The translations under genes and the position numbers were made by a program. A DNA stretch of 9,430 bases, taken from assembly GCA_002362735.1 (NCBI GenBank), contig DEUU01000168.1, positions 1 through 9,430 of the forward strand, read 5' to 3'. This document shows, piece after piece, positions 5,857 to 9,430 of this stretch; the stretch's first letter is position 1; every line of letters starts with the position of its first letter. The notes beneath the pieces are model-generated. The model saw only the letters and a list, made by a program, of their open reading frames with translations, was not told where the DNA came from and searched no databases. Origin of the DNA: Dehalococcoidia bacterium UBA3254. GTDB lineage: Bacteria > Chloroflexota > Dehalococcoidia > Dehalococcoidales > UBA3254.

Positions 5857-5872
5857 ATCAGGGAAATGACTT

Positions 5873-6526
5873 GTGATAGACCGAGAATCCAAAAGAAAAC
5901 AAATCACTGCCCGCCGGCAGGAGCAAATCCTGAAAGCCGCTATTCGGGTTTTTGCACAAAAAGGATTTAAGGGTGCTACGATACCTGAAATTGCCGGACT
6001 AGCGGGAGTAGCTGTCGGTACGATCTATCTTTATTATCCCGGCAAGCGTGAATTATTTATTGCTATTATCGATAACCTGATGCTGACTCCATTAAGCAGC
6101 TTTTTCAATAAAGCGGAAGACCAGGGATTTCCAGCTACTCTTAAAGAAGCGCTGGAGGATAGAATTCAGCTTCTTCAGAGCGATTTCCTTACTATTCTGG
6201 TGTCTCTTATGGGAGAAATCCAGCGCGATACCGAGCTGAGCGCGCTTTTTCAAAAGAAGCTATTAGGACCTTTTCTATCGCGGATGGAAGAAATGTACCG
6301 CAGCCTGATTGACCAAGGTGAATTCCGCCGGATGGACCCGGCGATCGCGGTCAGACTGGTAGGCAGCATGATGATTGGCATGCACCTGTTAAAGAGCCTG
6401 GAGAAAGAAAGCAGCCCGCTGAACCGCCTGGCTCCTGAGGAAATTGCCGGTGAAATCTTGAATTTTATTCTACATGGCTTGACGAATAACGCATCTGAAC
6501 TCTCAAAACCCTCAGGCTCGATGTGA
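5873..6526 (+). CDS. TetR/AcrR-family transcriptional repressor
   Basis: This 217-residue regulator has an N-terminal TetR helix-turn-helix (about 16-63): RQEQILKAAIRVFAQKGFKG, then TIPEIAGLAGVAVGTIYLYYPGKRELF, where the second part contains the recognition helix and the diagnostic YxYYxxKxxL stretch. The variable C-terminal domain (about 70-205) would bind an inducer and form the dimer; its ligand cannot be read from the sequence. The start is a GTG at 5873 with a modest GGGAAA site upstream. It lies directly behind a strong promoter and a 24-bp palindrome, and 41 bp before an ABC exporter, so it most likely represses itself and the exporter and is released by an exported or related compound. 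Confidence 0.93.
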   Translation: MIDRESKRKQITARRQEQILKAAIRVFAQKGFKGATIPEIAGLAGVAVGTIYLYYPGKRELFIAIIDNLMLTPLSSFFNKAEDQGFPATLKEALEDRIQLLQSDFLTILVSLMGEIQRDTELSALFQKKLLGPFLSRMEEMYRSLIDQGEFRRMDPAIAVRLVGSMMIGMHLLKSLEKESSPLNRLAPEEIAGEILNFILHGLTNNASELSKPSGSM

Positions 6527-6567
6527 AAGGACACGGAATGGGAGTAGCTTAATATTGGAGATAACGT

Positions 6568-7317
6568 ATGAATAACACTGCAATCAGCCTGCAAAATCTG
6601 TCTTTTTACTACGGCAAACTCAAAGTGATCAACGATATTTCCCTGGAAATATCCTCCGGCATCAGCTTTGGACTGCTCGGTTCCAATGGAGCCGGGAAGA
6701 CCACCTTGATACGCTTGATGGTCGGCTTGCTTAAACCGGCTGCCGGAAACGTCCGCTGCCTGGGGCAGAATCCTTCCCCGGCGAATGCCCGAAATATCGG
6801 TTATATGCCTCAGCTGCCGTCTCTTTATTCCGAACTTACCGTTCAGCAAAACATCGATTTTTTCGCTCATATCTACGGCATGAAGGATACGAAACAGCGC
6901 GTGCAGAGAGTCGATGAAGTCATTAAAGTCGTCGATCTCTGGTCAAAAAGAAAAACCTCTGTCTCGCAGTTAAGCGGGGGTATGAAACAGAGAGTGAGTC
7001 TTGGATGCGCCATTGTGCATAAGCCGACGCTGCTGTTTCTGGACGAACCGACGGTCGGGCTCGACCCCGAGCTCAGAGTCCATTTCTGGGAATACTTTGA
7101 AAGCCTGATCCAAAAAGGGACCACACTGATAATCTCGAGCCACACGATGGATGACGCCGCCCATTGCAGGAGACTGGTATTTATGAGGGATGGTAAAATT
7201 ATCGCTCTGGGGGCTCCGGGAGAGCTGCGAGCCGCTACCGGAAAACCAGATGCCACGCTGGAGGATGCTTTTCTTTACTTCATCCGGCGTGGGGAGGTGA
7301 CAACCAATGTTGAGTAA
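6568..7317 (+). CDS. ABC-2 type exporter, ATP-binding subunit
   Basis: This 249-residue ATPase has all ABC motifs: Walker A GSNGAGKT (38-45), Q-loop Q82, signature LSGGM (135-139), Walker B LLFLDE (155-160), D-loop GLDP (164-167) and H-loop H192 (SSHTMD). It is the DrrA/NodI/CcmA-like type that pairs with an ABC-2 permease, and would energise export of a drug, lipid or polysaccharide-type substrate on the inner face of the membrane. The ribosome site GGAG lies about 10 bases upstream of the ATG. Its 3' end overlaps the permease gene by 11 bp, implying translational coupling and a heteromeric 2+2 transporter. The substrate is not identifiable; adjacency to a TetR repressor favours a xenobiotic or antibiotic. 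Confidence 0.93.
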   Translation: MNNTAISLQNLSFYYGKLKVINDISLEISSGISFGLLGSNGAGKTTLIRLMVGLLKPAAGNVRCLGQNPSPANARNIGYMPQLPSLYSELTVQQNIDFFAHIYGMKDTKQRVQRVDEVIKVVDLWSKRKTSVSQLSGGMKQRVSLGCAIVHKPTLLFLDEPTVGLDPELRVHFWEYFESLIQKGTTLIISSHTMDDAAHCRRLVFMRDGKIIALGAPGELRAATGKPDATLEDAFLYFIRRGEVTTNVE

Positions 7318-8041
7318 TATTTCGACCATTGCTCAGCGGACCATTAACCAGCTGTTACGCGATCGGCGGACGATAGCTCTAATCGTGATCGTGCCCCTGG
7401 TTATCGCCAGTCTTATCGGCGTGAGTCTTCCCAATAAACAGATTTTGAATTCGACTCTTCCTGCGATGCTGGCCGTTCTCATCCTTTTCTTTGGATTTCT
7501 ACTAAGCGGCATCAGTTTTCTCAGAGAGCGCTCCCAGGGCACCCGGGAGAGGTTGATGGCTTCGCCAGTTTCAAAATTAGACATCGTCGCCGGTTACCTG
7601 CTGGGATTCTTGCTTTTCGCTATCATACAGACCCTTATTCTCTTTTTCTATACCGTTTACGTGCTTAAAGTCGATTCCCGGGGAGAGCTCTGGCAAATCA
7701 TCGTCTTTCAGATACTGATCGGCATTCTGGCTGTCTGTCTGGGTATTTTCATTTCCGCTTTTGCCAAAAACGAGTTCCAGATGGTGCAATTCATCCCTTT
7801 GATTATCGTCCCCCAGATTTTTATCTGTGGGGTACTTTTCCCGGTCAATCAGATGCCGGACTATTTGCAGTGGATTGCTAAATTCTTGCCGCTGACCTAC
7901 GCCGTTGATGGTGCCAGAGCGTTAATGCTTCAGGGACAGAGTTTACTGGATATAGGCAAAGAAATAGGGATTCTCGTAGCTTATGCTGTAGTGCTGATGA
8001 TACTGGCCGGTATCAGCTTACGGCGCGGAAACGCCGCTTAA
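7307..8041 (+). CDS. ABC-2 type transporter permease
   Basis: This 244-residue integral membrane protein has six likely TM segments (about 22-41, 51-71, 93-118, 129-152, 158-180, 219-238). The sequence between TM2 and TM3, FLRERSQGTRERLMASPVSK, carries the ERxxGTxERLxxSPxs motif typical of ABC-2 permeases, and the TM5-TM6 region has LFPVNQMPDYLQWIAKFLPLTYAVDGAR, also a family hallmark. The loop between TM1 and TM2 is only about ten residues, so this is the compact DrrB/NodJ-like form rather than the long-loop YhhJ-like form. The ATG at 7307 follows GGGGAGG (7291-7297) inside the end of the ATPase gene. It converges with the small membrane-protein gene, the stops overlapping by a few bases. 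Confidence 0.92.
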   Translation: MLSNISTIAQRTINQLLRDRRTIALIVIVPLVIASLIGVSLPNKQILNSTLPAMLAVLILFFGFLLSGISFLRERSQGTRERLMASPVSKLDIVAGYLLGFLLFAIIQTLILFFYTVYVLKVDSRGELWQIIVFQILIGILAVCLGIFISAFAKNEFQMVQFIPLIIVPQIFICGVLFPVNQMPDYLQWIAKFLPLTYAVDGARALMLQGQSLLDIGKEIGILVAYAVVLMILAGISLRRGNAA

Positions 8042-8238
8042 TCTTTCCGACGTATTATTCTCAACACCAGCATGGTGATTAATACTATGCCCAGTATCAG
8101 ATTAAGGAAGGCTACTGGATAGAAAACGGTGCCGCGGACGATGAATAAATGAGTACTCTGGAGAGTATCCCCGTACTTCATCAGCACTACAAAATTGCCG
8201 ATTAAAACAAGGCCGCAAATCCATAAAATCCAGCGCAT
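8038..8238 (-). CDS. Small two-TM membrane protein
   Basis: This 66-residue protein has two hydrophobic segments (about 3-20 and 38-60), a short polar link (KYGDTLQSTH) and a basic end (RIIRRKD), which suggests both ends lie in the cytoplasm. I do not recognise the family. The start ATG overlaps the stop of the upstream ABC-F gene in a TAATG arrangement, with GGGAGG in the ABC-F 3' end as ribosome site, so it is probably translated by coupling to that gene. Its stop overlaps that of the convergent permease gene. The coupling and the clean membrane pattern argue that it is real rather than a chance frame. Confidence 0.65.
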   Translation of the reverse strand: MRWILWICGLVLIGNFVVLMKYGDTLQSTHLFIVRGTVFYPVAFLNLILGIVLITMLVLRIIRRKD

Positions 8239-9430
8239 TATTCCCCATTCCTCCCGAATTCTAGCTCCAGTCCCTTTTTCGCCTCTTCAAACGCCTGCCT
8301 TTTTTGTTCCGCCTCGAGGGACTTTTTCTCCCATTCTTCAGCCAGCTGACCGATCGTCTTTTTTAGCTCGTGGTGCCGGATCGTTTTCGCCGTAATTTCG
8401 GTTGAATCGCCGTACGTCTCCGGAGAGGCAAAATAAGCCTCCAGTTCACGGAACTCCTGCTCCTGTTTGGCCAGTTCGTTCTCAATTTCGCTGATTCTTT
8501 TTTTCAGAGGAGAGCTCTCCCTGTAATAGCTGTTCCGGAGCTCACCCGCCGCTATTTTTCTCTGCTTCTGGATATCTCTGGAGGTCAGCGATTGGAGTGG
8601 CATCTGAGAATGTGAAGAGGATTCCGTCCAGGATCCTGCAAACGCATTCTCTTCATCTCCGGATCCAGCCCCCTGCCTCCACTCCAGGTACTCGTCGTAG
8701 TTCCCCTGATATACCACCGGTTCCCCATTCCGGATTTCTATTATCTTATTGGCAATCTCACGTATCACAGTCCGATCGTGAGTGATGAAGCACAGCGTAC
8801 CGTGATAGGCTTCCAGTGCATCCGCCAACATCTCTCTGGAGGCGATATCCAGATGATTAGTCGGTTCATCCATCAGCAAAAAGTTTGCGGGTCGCACCAG
8901 CATCTTGGCAATTGACAGCCGGCTTTTCTCTCCCCCGGAAAGAACTGCCACTTTTTTATAGGCATCGTCGCCGCTGAAAAGGAAAGCTCCCAGAAGACCC
9001 CTTAAATTTTGTTCCGGTTCATCCTGAGCTACGCGCCGAATTTCTTCGATGACGGTGTTCTCCTCATTCAGAAGCTCAAGCTGATATTGAGCATAATAAG
9101 CGGTCGTAACATTGGCTCCCAGTTTCCGTTCCCCTCCCTCAAAAGGAAGTACTCCAGCCAGAATTTTTAATAAAGTGGTTTTACCGGCGCCGTTCGGCCC
9201 CACCAGCGCCACCCGGTCGTTGCGTTTCAAACTCAGATTAAGGTCTCTGTAGACCACATTACCGTCATAAGATTTAAAAATATTCTTTAAGTTTATTACT
9301 TCGTCTCCACTTCGAGGCGGATCCACAAATGTGAAGTGAATCTTCTTTGTCGAACGAGGCACAACGATTCTCTCAACCTTCGCCAGGGCTTTGAGACGGC
9401 TCTGTACCTGGGCAGCCTTGGTGGCTTTAT
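8238..9430 (-). CDS. ABC-F family ATPase, C-terminal part (5' partial)
   Basis: The frame runs past the window edge without a stop: 396 residues are visible, beginning [15 protein letters not shown], which is the inter-domain linker of ABC-F proteins. A GTG at 9362 is therefore internal, not a start. The second ABC domain shows Walker A GPNGAGKT (visible residues 77-84), signature LSGGE (163-167), Walker [13 protein letters not shown] (from 183) and H-loop in ITHDR. A charged C-terminal region with long predicted coiled coil follows (about 290-390), as in Uup/YdiF-like members. ABC-F proteins are soluble, lack membrane domains, and act on ribosomes: translation factors, or antibiotic resistance by target protection. 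Without the first domain and its interdomain (PtIM) arm the subtype is open; the C-terminal coiled coil favours a housekeeping Uup/YdiF type. Confidence 0.92.
   Translation of the reverse strand, partial: KATKAAQVQSRLKALAKVERIVVPRSTKKIHFTFVDPPRSGDEVINLKNIFKSYDGNVVYRDLNLSLKRNDRVALVGPNGAGKTTLLKILAGVLPFEGGERKLGANVTTAYYAQYQLELLNEENTVIEEIRRVAQDEPEQNLRGLLGAFLFSGDDAYKKVAVLSGGEKSRLSIAKMLVRPANFLLMDEPTNHLDIASREMLADALEAYHGTLCFITHDRTVIREIANKIIEIRNGEPVVYQGNYDEYLEWRQGAGSGDEENAFAGSWTESSSHSQMPLQSLTSRDIQKQRKIAAGELRNSYYRESSPLKKRISEIENELAKQEQEFRELEAYFASPETYGDSTEITAKTIRHHELKKTIGQLAEEWEKKSLEAEQKRQAFEEAKKGLELEFGRNGE

Noticed and set aside
6250..6870. Long minus-strand open frame (206 codons) across the tetR and ABC ATPase genes
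   Set aside because: It spans two confirmed plus-strand genes and their gap and shows no recognisable domain; a shadow frame.
9360..9362. GTG start for the ABC-F gene at 9362
   Set aside because: The frame stays open to the window edge and the upstream residues ([15 protein letters not shown]) match the ABC-F inter-domain linker, so the gene is partial here.

Overview
The window is bacterial and gene-dense, with moderate GC. It encodes short AT-rich intergenic regions, strong GGAGG-type ribosome binding sites and mostly housekeeping or accessory genes. The mix suggests a Chloroflexota bacterium, possibly Dehalococcoidia: a soluble GAF-PAS sensor kinase with a KdpE-like regulator, small zinc-ribbon proteins, an FmdB-type protein next to groESL, and a GroEL tail ending in MPQMPPM rather than GGM repeats. 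This is an inference with low to moderate confidence; a clostridial-type Firmicute is the main alternative. No phage, insertion sequence, tRNA, rRNA or CRISPR array is visible.

Layout. 1-252 is the C-terminal end of a radical SAM/SPASM protein. It is followed by a small Cys-rich DUF3795-like gene (333-572). On the minus strand lies a two-component operon, a soluble histidine kinase (2857 to 1292) followed by an OmpR/PhoB-family response regulator (1290 to 583). The gap upstream of the kinase carries four hexamers spaced exactly 11 bp apart, a typical layout for an OmpR/PhoB-family operator. On the plus strand come a small zinc-ribbon protein (3034-3234), a gap with a perfect 15-bp inverted repeat, an FmdB-family zinc ribbon with a Cys-rich repeat tail (3404-3697), groES (3737-4093) and groEL (4086-5702), closed by a strong intrinsic terminator.

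5805-8041 is a self-contained efflux module. It has a near-consensus promoter, a perfect 24-bp palindromic operator over the expected transcription start, a TetR-family repressor, an ABC ATPase and an ABC-2 permease. Converging on it from the right are a small two-TM protein (8238 to 8038) and an ABC-F ATPase whose N-terminal half lies beyond the window.

The point most worth following up is groEL. The residue aligning with the catalytic Asp398 of E. coli GroEL, almost invariant in chaperonins, is Gly396 here (RVRGAL in place of RVEDAL), while the nucleotide- and polypeptide-binding motifs are otherwise largely kept. GroES carries an unusual basic tail, and no CIRCE element is visible. This may be a specialised or slow-cycling chaperonin; I see no clear evidence of an entirely new multi-gene system.
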